From NCBI GenBank assembly GCA_963721435.1, contig CAVRJC010000012.1, forward strand, positions 372,001 through 436,000: 64,000 nt of DNA, written 5' to 3'. The translations under genes were made by a program, and so were the position numbers. Positions 26,797 through 34,823 of the stretch are shown one piece after another. The DNA is from CAVRJC01 sp963721435 (GTDB lineage: Bacteria > Actinomycetota > Acidimicrobiia > IMCC26256 > DASPTH01). Each line of letters starts with the position of its first letter. Positions within the stretch are counted from its first letter, which is position 1. The notes under the pieces were generated by a model. The model was not told where the DNA came from, made no database searches, and saw only the letters and a list, made by a program, of their open reading frames with translations.

Positions 26797-26811
26797 CAAC
26801 TAATCAGTTGA
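26796..26811. promoter_or_regulatory. Inverted-repeat operator of the ArsR regulator
   Basis: TCAACT (26796-26801) and AGTTGA (26806-26811) flank AATC. The repeat touches the -10 and covers the predicted start point. Its sequence and position resemble autoregulatory sites of ArsR regulators paired with SRPBCC proteins. Confidence 0.6.
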
Positions 26812-26833
26812 TAAACAGACTGGTAGAATACAG

Positions 26834-27193
26834 ATGGCAGACGACGAGCTCAGCATCACGTTCGCAGCCCTCGCCGACCCGACGCGCCGAGCGATCCTCG
26901 CTCGCCTCGCCACCGGGGAAGCGACGGTGAACGAGCTGGCCGAGCCCTTCGACATGAGCCTGCAGGCGGTCTCGAAGCACCTGAAGGTGCTCGAGCACGC
27001 CGGGCTGATCAGCCGGGGCCGCAACGCCCAGTACCGGCCCTGCCGGTTGGAGGCGGAGCACCTCGACCAGGCCGTCGACTGGATCGAGCGAAACAAGCAG
27101 GTCTGGAAGGACCGGTTCGACCGCCTCGAGCAGCACCTCAAGGACATCCAACGAACCCAGAGCCAAGCAGCAGACAAGGAGAACCCGCGATGA
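26834..27193 (+). CDS. ArsR family transcriptional repressor
   Basis: 119 residues. ALADPTRRAILARLATGEATVNELAEPFDMSLQAVSKHLKVLEHAGLI is a complete ArsR winged-helix, followed by the beta hairpin and QYRPCRLEAEHL. There is no classic metal-binding CxC in helix 3, so it is probably not metal-responsive. It is the first gene of a two-gene unit with the SRPBCC gene (4-base overlap), an arrangement in which the repressor controls its own operon. Confidence 0.92.
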   Translation: MADDELSITFAALADPTRRAILARLATGEATVNELAEPFDMSLQAVSKHLKVLEHAGLISRGRNAQYRPCRLEAEHLDQAVDWIERNKQVWKDRFDRLEQHLKDIQRTQSQAADKENPR

Positions 27194-27639
27194 GCGAGAC
27201 CAACACGAACCTCGGAGAGCTCACGTACACCCGCATCTACGACGCGCCGCGCGAGCTCGTGTTCCGATGCATGATCGAACCGGAGCACCTCACCCACTTC
27301 TGGGGCCCGGTGGGTGTCAGCACCCCCATCGAGAACATCAAGGTCGACCCGCGGCCCGGCGGCATCTTCGAGACCATCATGGTGAACGACGCCGACGGCG
27401 CCGAGTACCCGAGTCGCGGCGTCTTCGTCGAGGTGGTCGAGCCCGAGCGCCTGGTGTGGACGGAGCCGGACGTCGAGGGCGGGATGACCACGTCGAGCAC
27501 GTTCACCGACCTCGGCGACGGCCGGACCGAGGTCTTCGTCCACCAGACCAACGTCCCCGAGATGTACCGGAGCCCCGAGGCTCAGGCCGGCATGCAGAGC
27601 AGCTTCGACCGCTTCGCCGCCTACCTCGCGACGCTGTGA
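27190..27639 (+). CDS. SRPBCC/AHSA1 domain protein
   Basis: 149 residues. YTRIYDAPRELVFRCMIEPEHLTHFWGPVG, then DPRPGGIFE, RGVFVEVVEPERLVWTEP and MQSSFDRFAAYLA are the conserved blocks of AHSA1-like SRPBCC proteins. The fold binds hydrophobic ligands; the ligand here is unknown. Coupled to the ArsR gene by an ATGA overlap and followed by a strong hairpin. Confidence 0.9.
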   Translation: MSETNTNLGELTYTRIYDAPRELVFRCMIEPEHLTHFWGPVGVSTPIENIKVDPRPGGIFETIMVNDADGAEYPSRGVFVEVVEPERLVWTEPDVEGGMTTSSTFTDLGDGRTEVFVHQTNVPEMYRSPEAQAGMQSSFDRFAAYLATL

Positions 27640-27644
27640 CCGCC

Positions 27645-27680
27645 GGGCGGGGCTCGACCGGAAGTCGTCGAGCCCCGCCC
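27645..27680 (+). terminator. Perfect GC-rich hairpin after the SRPBCC gene
   Basis: GGGCGGGGCTCGAC (27645-27658) and GTCGAGCCCCGCCC (27667-27680) form a 14-bp perfect stem with an 8-nt loop, starting 5 bases after the stop. There is no T-run. Probable terminator of the ArsR operon. The remaining 160 bases to the next gene hold only a doubtful short open frame at 27749. Confidence 0.7.
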
Positions 27681-27846
27681 TCCGTCGGCAGTGGGGCGGA
27701 TCGGTGTACAGGCCGCGGCGTCTTGGGCAGCGATCAGGAGACATTCCGATGAACGAGCACTCCAACTTCCTGGTCCCCGCTCACGAGCCGCCGCAGATCG
27801 AAGCGCGGACGACACTGTGTCAGCATGGCGGGGTCGAGGAGGCCCG

Positions 27847-29064
27847 ATGGCGACCACGAGAGCACATCACTTGCTGCCCGATCCCGACGCGCGGCCCATC
27901 GCGCTGACCGTGATCTCGGTCGACGACCACCTCGTCGAGCCACCCGGGATGTTCGAAGGGCGGCTGCCCACGCGGTTGCAGTCACGCGCACCGCGGGTCG
28001 TCGAGGACGACGACGGCAACCAGGCGTGGCAGTTCGAGGGCGAGCGCTTCGAGCTCCCCTGCCTCGGCGCGGTCGCCGGCCGTCCGCGCGACGAGTGGAC
28101 GCTCGAGCCGACACGTTTCGACGAGGTACGACCCGGTTGTTACGACATCGAAGCGCGCGTGCACGACATGGACCTCAACGGCGTGTGGGCGTCGGTGAAC
28201 TTCCCGTCGCAGATCACCGGCTTCTGCGGCTCGGTGTTCGGGCGCTGCCCCGATCCGGATCTCGGGCTGGCGACCGTGCGCGCGTGGAACGACTGGTACC
28301 ACGACGAGTGGTACTCGCCGCATCCGGATCGCAGCATCCCGACGGGGATCACGTACCTCGCCGACCCCGTGGCCGCCGCGGCGGAAGTGCACCGCAACGC
28401 GGCGCGCGGGTTCCGCGCGCTCACGTTCCCGGAGCTTCCCCACCGTCTCGGTCTCCCGACGCTGCACTCCGGCGCGTGGGACCCGTTGATCGACGCGTGC
28501 GTCGAGACCGACACCGTGATCTGCCTGCACATCGGGTCCTCGGGGTTCCCGACCGATCTCACCGAGGACGCACCGCTCCTGCAGCTGGGCGGCACGCTCT
28601 TCGCGACGACGGCGGTGACCGCAGCCGCGCACTGGTTGTGGTCGGGCTACCCGTTCCGTCGCCCGACGTTGAAGATCGCGATGTCGGAGGCCGGCATCGG
28701 CTGGGTCGCGATGTTCATCGATCGCCTCGATCACATCGTCGACCGTGCGGGCTACGACCCGCTCTACGCGGAGCGCCCGAGCGACGTGTTCCGCCGGAAC
28801 TTCTGGTTCTGCTCGATCGACGACCGCTCCACGATCTCGACGCGCGACGCGATCGGCATCGACAACATCTGCATCGAGACCGACTATCCCCACGCCGACG
28901 GCACGTGGCCGGACTCACAGGCGACGCTCGCAGCGTTGCTCGCGGATCTCGACGACGACGAGCTCGCGCGCGTCACCCACGAGAACGCGGCCGCGCTGTT
29001 CCGCCACCCGCTGCCGCCGCCCGACAGCCCGCACGCGGCGGGCCTGCGGAAGTCGAGCGCCTGA
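27847..29064 (+). CDS. Amidohydrolase-2 family TIM-barrel protein
   Basis: 405 residues from the ATG at 27847 (GAGGAGG 5 bases upstream). VISVDDHLVEPPGMF is the first metal motif, with later VICLHIGSSG, IAMSEAGIGWV and IETDYPHADGTWPDS, where the last Asp/His cluster closes the active site. Residues 60-130 include a family-specific insertion. It is closely similar in design to the gene at 42584 (IISADDHMDL...DYPHGDSTWPHS). The role is probably hydrolysis or decarboxylation in a catabolic pathway; substrate unknown. Confidence 0.83.
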   Translation: MATTRAHHLLPDPDARPIALTVISVDDHLVEPPGMFEGRLPTRLQSRAPRVVEDDDGNQAWQFEGERFELPCLGAVAGRPRDEWTLEPTRFDEVRPGCYDIEARVHDMDLNGVWASVNFPSQITGFCGSVFGRCPDPDLGLATVRAWNDWYHDEWYSPHPDRSIPTGITYLADPVAAAAEVHRNAARGFRALTFPELPHRLGLPTLHSGAWDPLIDACVETDTVICLHIGSSGFPTDLTEDAPLLQLGGTLFATTAVTAAAHWLWSGYPFRRPTLKIAMSEAGIGWVAMFIDRLDHIVDRAGYDPLYAERPSDVFRRNFWFCSIDDRSTISTRDAIGIDNICIETDYPHADGTWPDSQATLAALLADLDDDELARVTHENAAALFRHPLPPPDSPHAAGLRKSSA

Positions 29065-29065
29065 G

Positions 29066-29413
29066 TCAGGCGTCCGGGTAATCGGCGGTGAAGTACGTGA
29101 GCGAGCAGATCAATCCGTCGCGCACGTCGAAGCCGTCGACTACGTGCATGCGCTCACCGCTCGCGAGGTGGATGTAGGCCTCGGCCAACACCCGATCACC
29201 GAGTGCGACGACGGTCAGTGGCTCGGGGCACGGTGAGGCGTCGCTGCGCGCGGTCGCGTAGAACTCGCGGATCGCGTCGCGACCAACGACGCGCGCGCCG
29301 AGCCCGATGAGCTCGCCGTCCTCGGTGAAGAGCTCCACGACCGGTTCTCCCGACTGCATGCGTCGGAAGTACTCGCGCGCGACGGCTTCGGGCGTGGAAT
29401 CTGCTTCAGTCAT
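29066..29413 (-). CDS. SnoaL/NTF2-like protein
   Basis: 115 residues. PEAVAREYFRRMQSGEPVVELFTEDGELIGLGARVVGRDAIREFY is a standard SnoaL-like N-terminal half, ending with GFDVRDGLICSLTYFTADYP. No catalytic residues are assigned. It lies convergent to the amidohydrolase at 27847, 1 base from its stop, and 10 bases after its ATG comes the GNAT stop on the same strand. Confidence 0.78.
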   Translation of the reverse strand: MTEADSTPEAVAREYFRRMQSGEPVVELFTEDGELIGLGARVVGRDAIREFYATARSDASPCPEPLTVVALGDRVLAEAYIHLASGERMHVVDGFDVRDGLICSLTYFTADYPDA

Positions 29414-29423
29414 GACGCGGACG

Positions 29424-29954
29424 CTAGCGGGGCGGGATCCGGTACAGGACGTGACGCCGGAGGCGATGCCCGACGGGCACGTTCGGGTGGTCGAAATCGC
29501 CGTTCGGATCGCGGACCATGCCGATGCGCTCCATGACGCGCCACGAGCGCTCGTTGCCCAGGCTCGTGAACGACACGATCTCGTCGAGACCAGCCTCGTC
29601 GAATCCGTAGCGGACCGCAACGCGGGCCGATTCGGCCGCATAGCCATTGCCCCAGTGCTCACGGGCAAGACGCCACCCGACTTCGACCGCCGGCGTGAAC
29701 GGCGCTTCGAACGGGACCCGGTGGAGCCCCACGTACCCGATGAACGGAGCCTCCCCGCGGACTTCGACGGCCCAGAGCCCGAACCCACAGTCGTCGAACT
29801 CCGCCTCGATCCGCTCGACGAACGCGTCGCTCTCGGCACGCGTGAGCGGCTGCTGGAAGTGCTCCATCACAACCGGATCGGCGTTGAGCGCGGCGAACGG
29901 GGCCAGGTCGTCGGCACGCCACCGCCGGAGAACCAGCCGCTCCGTCTGCAGCAT
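29424..29954 (-). CDS. GNAT family N-acetyltransferase (RimJ/RimL-like)
   Basis: 176 residues from the ATG at 29954: LQTERLVLRRWRADDLAPFAALNADPVVMEHF is the standard start of RimJ/RimL-type acetyltransferases, and VGWRLAREHWGNGYAAESARVAVRYGF contains the acetyl-CoA pyrophosphate loop. VSFTSLGNERSWRVMERIGM is the conserved motif B region. The acceptor is unknown. The open frame extends 270 bases upstream but has no family similarity and includes two palindromes. Confidence 0.88.
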   Translation of the reverse strand: MLQTERLVLRRWRADDLAPFAALNADPVVMEHFQQPLTRAESDAFVERIEAEFDDCGFGLWAVEVRGEAPFIGYVGLHRVPFEAPFTPAVEVGWRLAREHWGNGYAAESARVAVRYGFDEAGLDEIVSFTSLGNERSWRVMERIGMVRDPNGDFDHPNVPVGHRLRRHVLYRIPPR

Positions 29955-30056
29955 GGGCGACCGCAACTCCTTCACCGCCAGATCCTTGCCGACCAGGTGA
30001 TGAGTCGCTGAAAGCATCCCGAACGAGCGAATTTCGAGGCTCGGCGCAGGCCAGGT

Positions 30057-30070
30057 GGTTCCGCGGAACC
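30057..30070. repeat. 14-bp perfect palindrome, copy 1
   Basis: GGTTCCGCGGAACC, followed by GCTCTTCC. An identical palindrome with similar 3' flank occurs 81 bases downstream. It lies upstream of the GNAT start in a 273-base stretch with no other recognisable gene. Confidence 0.7.
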
Positions 30071-30137
30071 GCTCTTCCGGACCGATCGGTGAGCGGACGT
30101 CGATTTCGGTGCGCTCGAGATGCTTCTGCCTCGCAAC

Positions 30138-30151
30138 GGTTCCGCGGAACC
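30138..30151. repeat. 14-bp perfect palindrome, copy 2
   Basis: GGTTCCGCGGAACC again, followed by GCTTTCCTGA. The pair may be binding sites for one dimeric regulator or a small dispersed repeat. The rest of the 29955-30227 interval shows nothing I can identify. Confidence 0.7.
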
Positions 30152-30227
30152 GCTTTCCTGACGTGACTCTGAACGTCGGCTCGACGAGCAACCGGAGTCG
30201 CCCGCGCGTGGTGCAGATCCGCATCAG

Positions 30228-30694
30228 TTATGGCGCTGCTGAGTCAAGGTCGAGTAGTCCAACGAACTCCTCAACATTCGACGCGAGCACGGCCCAATCA
30301 TTGATGCAGTAGTTGACGCTGCCGAACGCCTTCGCGTCGAAATCGGCGGGAGCTGTGCGCGCCGGTCCCCAACGCAGGTAGCGCCCACCGGTTGATCGAG
30401 GGATTCGCGATAGTCGTGCACGATGTCGGAGTCGGTGCCGATTTCAAAGCCGCCGATCTTCAACGCCAGTTCGTGGTTGATGGCCCATGGTGCAGCCACA
30501 GGAAGCCGATACCACGGGCCACCCTCTGCCAGCGTGTGGAACAGCGGCGAACACAGGTCCATGAGGTCAGCGTGCTGTGGCGCGAGAACACCACCGAGCT
30601 TGCTCGTGATCTGAAGCCATCTTCGCGATGGCCACCGACCCGAGTCGATGCAGTCAACAAGCGCGGCGGGAACTGGCAACTCCACTCGGCGCAT
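30228..30694 (-). CDS. SMI1/KNR4 (SUKH)-like protein (frameshifted)
   Basis: The first frame encodes PVPAALVDCIDSGRW and INHELALKIGGFEIGTDSDI up to DYRESLDQPVG. The next frame continues RYLRWGPARTAPADF to NVEEFVGLLDLDSAAP and a TAA stop. One base is missing near the CCC at 30384-30386; repaired length is about 155 residues. The pattern resembles SMI1/KNR4 proteins, which include immunity proteins of toxin systems, but no toxin gene is adjacent. The start (ATG 30694) is uncertain. Base composition here is visibly less GC-rich than the surroundings. Confidence 0.55.
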
Positions 30695-30843
30695 ATTGCC
30701 CGATGCAGTGCCACACAGTGCGGCAGATATCGCGCGATCCAAGGATCGTGCGTTGGAGTGGCGGCGAGGTGAGACTGACGCACATCCGGATACGTGCGAG
30801 CTTGGACCGTCAAGTGTGATGGCGGCAAGAGAAGGAGTGCCGA

Positions 30844-31170
30844 ATGAGCGTTGAACAATCCCCGGCGCAACAGTTGATCGGCGACTTTGCGCCGAAGCTC
30901 GTCGAGCTCACCGATGATGTGCTGTTCGGAGACATCTGGGAACGTCCCGGGCTTTCCAAACGTGACCGGAGTCTGGTCACGGTGTCAGCTCTCGTGTCCT
31001 TGTATCGGACAGATCAGCTCAGGTCACACCTTCGTCGAGCGGTCGATAACGGTCTGACGATCGATGAACTGGTGGAGGCAATCACACACCTCGCGTTCTA
31101 CGCCGGGTGGCCCAGCGCGATGAGTGCGATCACAATGGCGCGCGAGATGTTCGAGAACCAGGATCGCTGA
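30844..31170 (+). CDS. Carboxymuconolactone decarboxylase family protein
   Basis: 108 residues. GDIWERPGLSKRDRSLVTVSALVSLYRTDQLRSHL and ELVEAITHLAFYAGWPSAMSAI are the conserved CMD blocks. A Cys of the AhpD-type CxxC is absent, so it is more likely a gamma-CMD-like enzyme or protein than a peroxidase. It stands alone between two minus-strand genes in the less GC-rich islet. Confidence 0.88.
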   Translation: MSVEQSPAQQLIGDFAPKLVELTDDVLFGDIWERPGLSKRDRSLVTVSALVSLYRTDQLRSHLRRAVDNGLTIDELVEAITHLAFYAGWPSAMSAITMAREMFENQDR

Positions 31171-31185
31171 TAGCGCTTCCCGTAG

Positions 31186-31731
31186 TCAGTCCGTCTTGTG
31201 CGTCGAGACGCCAATGATGAGCAGCCACGCCCCAGAGATCATGTATGCGAGCAGAACAACCAGCGCGACCGAGGCGACGTAGAGCCCAGCTTCATGACCT
31301 GCGAAGAGGATCGCGGCACCCGTAAGTTCAGCGAGGTAGAGCACGCAAGCGCCGACGACGCGGCCCGGACGAAGCCATCGTTCCGTTCCCGATCGCCGCA
31401 TCGCCTGGACATAGCCGTACACGTAGACGACCGCGGCGAGAGCAGCGACGAGAAACCACTCCGCTCCCACGGCACGATGGTCTTGGCCACCCATGAGCGC
31501 GAGTGCGCAGATGACGAACGCGGCGGTGATCCCCGTCAGGGTTCCGATCGCACGGTAGCGGTGAGTTGCGTCTTCTGCGATCACGTTGACGTTGAGTGAC
31601 ATCGCGACGAAGACGAGACCAGTGAGCACCGCCGCACCGCCGCCGACCATGACAAAGAAGTCGTGCCACTCGCCTGGCCGGTACACGTCGAGCGCAGCCA
31701 CCATGCTCCATGATCCAACATCCGAGTCCAT
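31186..31731 (-). CDS. Small multi-pass membrane protein, unknown
   Basis: 181 residues with about five hydrophobic helices (roughly 25-46, 60-80, 88-108, 125-145, 150-172). The region around the first helix has GEWHDFFVMVGGGAAVLTGLVFVAMSLN, a pattern I have seen in uncharacterised actinobacterial membrane proteins. No catalytic motif. The start could be Met10 (31704). It is 10 bases from the VOC gene stop upstream on the same strand. Confidence 0.65.
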   Translation of the reverse strand: MDSDVGSWSMVAALDVYRPGEWHDFFVMVGGGAAVLTGLVFVAMSLNVNVIAEDATHRYRAIGTLTGITAAFVICALALMGGQDHRAVGAEWFLVAALAAVVYVYGYVQAMRRSGTERWLRPGRVVGACVLYLAELTGAAILFAGHEAGLYVASVALVVLLAYMISGAWLLIIGVSTHKTD

Positions 31732-31741
31732 CGACGAGCGC

Positions 31742-32218
31742 CTACTTGCCGTCGGCGGCGGCTTGGAGGGCGGCGATGTCGAGTTTCGTCATCTGGAACA
31801 TCGCCTGCATCGCCCGTTGGACGCGGTCCTTGTCGGGGTCGGTCATCATCGCCTCCCAGCCCTCGGGCACGACCTGCCACGAGAGGCCGAACTTGTCCTT
31901 GCACCACCCGCACGGGCCCTCTTCGCCGCCGCCCTCGGTGAGCTTGGCCCAGTAGTAGTCGATCTCGTCCTGGTCGGCGCAGTTGATCGCCAGCGAGATC
32001 GCCTCGTCGAAGGTGAACTGGTCACCCCCGTTGATCGCGGTGAACTCCTGACCGTCGAGCACGAAGTTGACGCTCAGCACAGTGCCGGCAGGGCGCGGCG
32101 CATCCTCGCCGTAGTGCGTGATCGTCGTGATCTCGGAGTTGGGGAAGATCGAGACGTAGAACTCCGCGGCCTCGACGCTCTCGAGGTCGAACCAGAGGTT
32201 GGGGGTGATGCGCGGCAT
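31742..32218 (-). CDS. VOC (PhnB/3-demethylubiquinone-type) protein
   Basis: 158 residues from the ATG at 32218, which has AGGAG 7 bases upstream. MPRITPNLWFDLESVEAAEFYVSIFPNSEI, then INGGDQFTFDEAISLAINC and CGWCKDKFGLSWQVVPEGW are diagnostic of the PhnB-like VOC family. CxxCxDKFG is conserved. The function in most bacteria is unknown. It is a separate unit from the following VOC gene. Confidence 0.88.
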   Translation of the reverse strand: MPRITPNLWFDLESVEAAEFYVSIFPNSEITTITHYGEDAPRPAGTVLSVNFVLDGQEFTAINGGDQFTFDEAISLAINCADQDEIDYYWAKLTEGGGEEGPCGWCKDKFGLSWQVVPEGWEAMMTDPDKDRVQRAMQAMFQMTKLDIAALQAAADGK

Positions 32219-32320
32219 TGGCTCTGCTCCTGTCGTCGTCCTGCGATCCGGCATCGGTACTGACGCCTCGACGGATCGCGAATCATCGGTGTCGTGATAC
32301 CCGATCTCCCCGCTTGCGAA

Positions 32321-32704
32321 CTACGAGTGCTGGGTCAGCTCGATCACGTTGCCGTCGAAGTCGAAGTAGCGGGCCGACGTGCCCCACGGCTGCGCGATCG
32401 GATCGTGGATGACGGTCGCGCCCGCGGCGACCGCATTCCGGTGCGCGTCGTCGATGTCGGCAACCGCGAACCCGATCTGCGCGCCCGACGTCGGAGCCTC
32501 ACCCTTGACCTGGTAGAGAGCGAAGTGCAGGGACGCGCCGTCCGACCACGAGAACGCGGCGTGCGGCCCGCCGATCCAGCGGTCGTCGTCGTCGTGATGG
32601 GCGGCGTGCAGGTCGATGCCGAACCCGTCGCGGTAGAGCGCGACCGACGCGACGAGGTCCGCCACCTCCAGGACCACCGCGACGAGCCGCCGCTCCGGGC
32701 TCAT
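32321..32704 (-). CDS. VOC family (glyoxalase/bleomycin-resistance-like) protein
   Basis: 127 residues. VAVVLEVADLVASVALYRDGFGIDLH, FSWSDGASLHFALYQV and a C-terminal ARYFDFDGNVIELTQ give one complete VOC module of two beta-alpha-beta3 units. Metal ligands are not obvious. It lies 8 bases after the stop of the CoA ligase gene and may be the last gene of the catabolic operon that begins at 42506. Confidence 0.8.
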   Translation of the reverse strand: MSPERRLVAVVLEVADLVASVALYRDGFGIDLHAAHHDDDDRWIGGPHAAFSWSDGASLHFALYQVKGEAPTSGAQIGFAVADIDDAHRNAVAAGATVIHDPIAQPWGTSARYFDFDGNVIELTQHS

Positions 32705-32711
32705 TGCCGCC

Positions 32712-34241
32712 TCAACCGAGCTGCGCCTGCAGCTCGTACTTGAGCACCTTGCCGCTGGCGTTGCGGGGAAGCTCGGTCACGAGCTCGAGCTGCTCGGGGA
32801 TCTTCTGATTGGCGAGACCGGCTGTGCGGCAGAACGCAACGATGTCGTCGAGGGTCGGCGGTTCCTCACCGTCACGGACGATGACCACCGCGCAACACCG
32901 CTCGCCGAGTGCGTCGTCGCGGAGCCCGATCACGGCAACCTCCGCGATCGCGGGGTGCTCGTAGAGGACGTCTTCGACTTCCTTGCCCGCGATGTTCTCA
33001 CCCTTGCGGATGATGATGTCCTTCAGGCGCCCGGTGATCACGAGGTAGCCCTCGTCGTCGAGCCGGCCGAGGTCGCCGGTGCGGAACCAGCCGTCGGCGT
33101 CGAACGCTTCGCCATTGCGGTTCGTGTCGAGGTATCCCTTGCAGATCTGCGGGCCGATCGCGCGTACTTCACCTTCGACTCCCGGCGGCGCGACGGTCTC
33201 GTCGAGCGTGACGATGCGCAACGTGGCGCCCGCGACCGCGCGCCCGACGGTCTCCGCCCGCTTCACACCGGGATCGCCCACCGAGCTCACGCTGAGGAAC
33301 GGCGCTTCGGTGAGCCCGTAGCACGCCAGCGCGCCGATGCCACCGAGCTCACGCTCGAGCTCACCGTGCAGCCCGGGCGGGGTCGCGGTCGCGCCGGTCA
33401 TCGTGGCGCGCAGATCCGGGAACAGCGGCTCGTCGGGGTGCTTGCGTTGCTGCTGCAGGTAGACGAGCGCGAGCGGAGTGCCGCCCGCGGCGATCGTCAA
33501 CCCGTTGGCGGCGAGGATCGGGGGTGTGGTGTCGGCGTCGAACTGCTCGACCAGAATCGCGCCCGCGCCCGTGAGCAGCTGGATGACCAGCATGCCGATG
33601 CCCCCGATGTGCGTGAACGGGAAGACCATCGGATAGCGATCGCGCTCGGTGACGGCGTAGGCGTCGGCCACGCCGGCCGAGCCGACGATGATCGACGCGT
33701 CGGTGTGCCGGGCGCCCTTGGGCTCGCCCGTGGTGCCGCTGGTGTAGAAGATCCAGCGCACTTCCTCGGGATCGGTCGGCGGCGCCGGGAGCTGCGTCGG
33801 GTCACCATCGGGCAGCGCGCCGTCACCGAGCAGGACGCGGCAGTCGAGACCGAGCTCCCCCACCAGACCTTCGATGACGGCCGCGGCCTCGAAGCCGCGG
33901 AAGCTGGACCGCGCGATGAACACCGACGGCTGCGCCTGACCCAGGATGAACCGCAGCTCGCGCTCGCGGTAGATGGGCAACACCGGGATCTGCACCGCGC
34001 CGATGCGCGTCAGCGCGCCGACGAGCACGATCGCTTCCAGGCACGTGGGGAGCTGCCACGCGACGCGTGTGCCCGGTGCAACGCCCAATGACGTCAGGTA
34101 CGCGGCGCAACGCTCCGACTGATCGCGGTACTCGCCGAACGTCAGTCTGCGGCCGTGCTCGTCGACCGCGAGCAGCGCGTCCGGAACCGTGTGGGCGCGC
34201 TCGTCGACGAGGGCCCACAGCGTTCCCGTCTCAAGGGGCAT
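32712..34241 (-). CDS. AMP-binding acyl-CoA synthetase (CoA ligase)
   Basis: 509 residues from the ATG at 34241. IFYTSGTTGEPKGARHT is the AMP-binding P-loop, followed by ACYGLTEAP, FRTGDLGRLDDEGYLVITGRLKD and the catalytic Lys in ASGKVLKYEL. It activates a carboxylic acid to its CoA thioester. The start overlaps the TetR stop by 11 bases. In the given sequence the two are read through as one frame, but this is caused by an indel in tetR (see next entry). Substrate probably a ring-derived or alicyclic acid judging by the operon. Confidence 0.88.
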   Translation of the reverse strand: MPLETGTLWALVDERAHTVPDALLAVDEHGRRLTFGEYRDQSERCAAYLTSLGVAPGTRVAWQLPTCLEAIVLVGALTRIGAVQIPVLPIYRERELRFILGQAQPSVFIARSSFRGFEAAAVIEGLVGELGLDCRVLLGDGALPDGDPTQLPAPPTDPEEVRWIFYTSGTTGEPKGARHTDASIIVGSAGVADAYAVTERDRYPMVFPFTHIGGIGMLVIQLLTGAGAILVEQFDADTTPPILAANGLTIAAGGTPLALVYLQQQRKHPDEPLFPDLRATMTGATATPPGLHGELERELGGIGALACYGLTEAPFLSVSSVGDPGVKRAETVGRAVAGATLRIVTLDETVAPPGVEGEVRAIGPQICKGYLDTNRNGEAFDADGWFRTGDLGRLDDEGYLVITGRLKDIIIRKGENIAGKEVEDVLYEHPAIAEVAVIGLRDDALGERCCAVVIVRDGEEPPTLDDIVAFCRTAGLANQKIPEQLELVTELPRNASGKVLKYELQAQLG

Positions 34242-34823
34242 GGAGGAATCCGTCGAGGAACAGCGCGAACATTCGTCGGCGACCTCGTCGACGGAATAGC
34301 GCCCGGCCGGGTGCTGCCACCGCACGCTCATCCAGATCGCGTCGCGCATGAAGCGGTACACGATCACCGGGTCGAGGTCTTTGACGAACAGGCCCTGGTC
34401 GATGCCCTGCTGGATCGTCTCCATCCAGATCTTCTGGGTCTGGCTCGCGGTGCGCTTCATGTACGCGAACCGTGGGAGCTGCGTGAGGTATCCGAAGTCC
34501 TTCTGGTAGATCTCGCATGCCGCCGGGTACTCGGCCACCGAGTGGAACGACGCGTGGATCAGCGCGCGCAGCTGCTCGACGGGGTCTTCGACGTTCTCGA
34601 TCGCGTCGCGGTAGCGGAGCCGGAGATCATCGAGGTACGACGAGATGATCGCGTCGACGATCTCCTCCTTCGACGTGAAGTAGTGGTACAGGCTCCCCGA
34701 CAGCATCCCGACGGCCTCGCCGATGTCGCGCACGGTCGTGGCCGCGATGCCGTTGCGTGCGAACAGCTCCGCGGCGCCGGCCACGATCTCGTCTCGGCGC
34801 GTCGTCGGCGGGAGCTGGGCCAT
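34231..34823 (-). CDS. TetR family regulator of the catabolic operon (frameshifted)
   Basis: Helix-turn-helix in LFARNGIAATTVRDIGEAVGMLSGSLYHYFTSKEEIV, then a TetR_C-type helical domain up to GRYSVDEVADE. The natural end MFALFLDGFLHAP and TGA lie in the next frame, so one base is missing near 34272; repaired length is 197 residues. Without this correction the frame runs into the CoA ligase and mimics a fusion. Its start overlaps the MaoC stop (TGATG). Site B lies 13 bases upstream of the ATG, so it probably autoregulates and controls sites A and C. Confidence 0.85.

Noticed and set aside
27749..27907. 52-codon open frame with AGGAGA upstream, overlapping the amidohydrolase start
   Set aside because: The second half is a frame shadow of the amidohydrolase and the first half has no recognisable sequence. 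The ribosome site is suggestive but not enough.
32712..34823. TetR-acyl-CoA synthetase fusion protein of 703 residues
   Set aside because: The natural TetR ending (MFALFLDGFLHAP then TGA) is in the adjacent frame and the ligase has its own ATG at 34241. A single missing base near 34272 creates the read-through.
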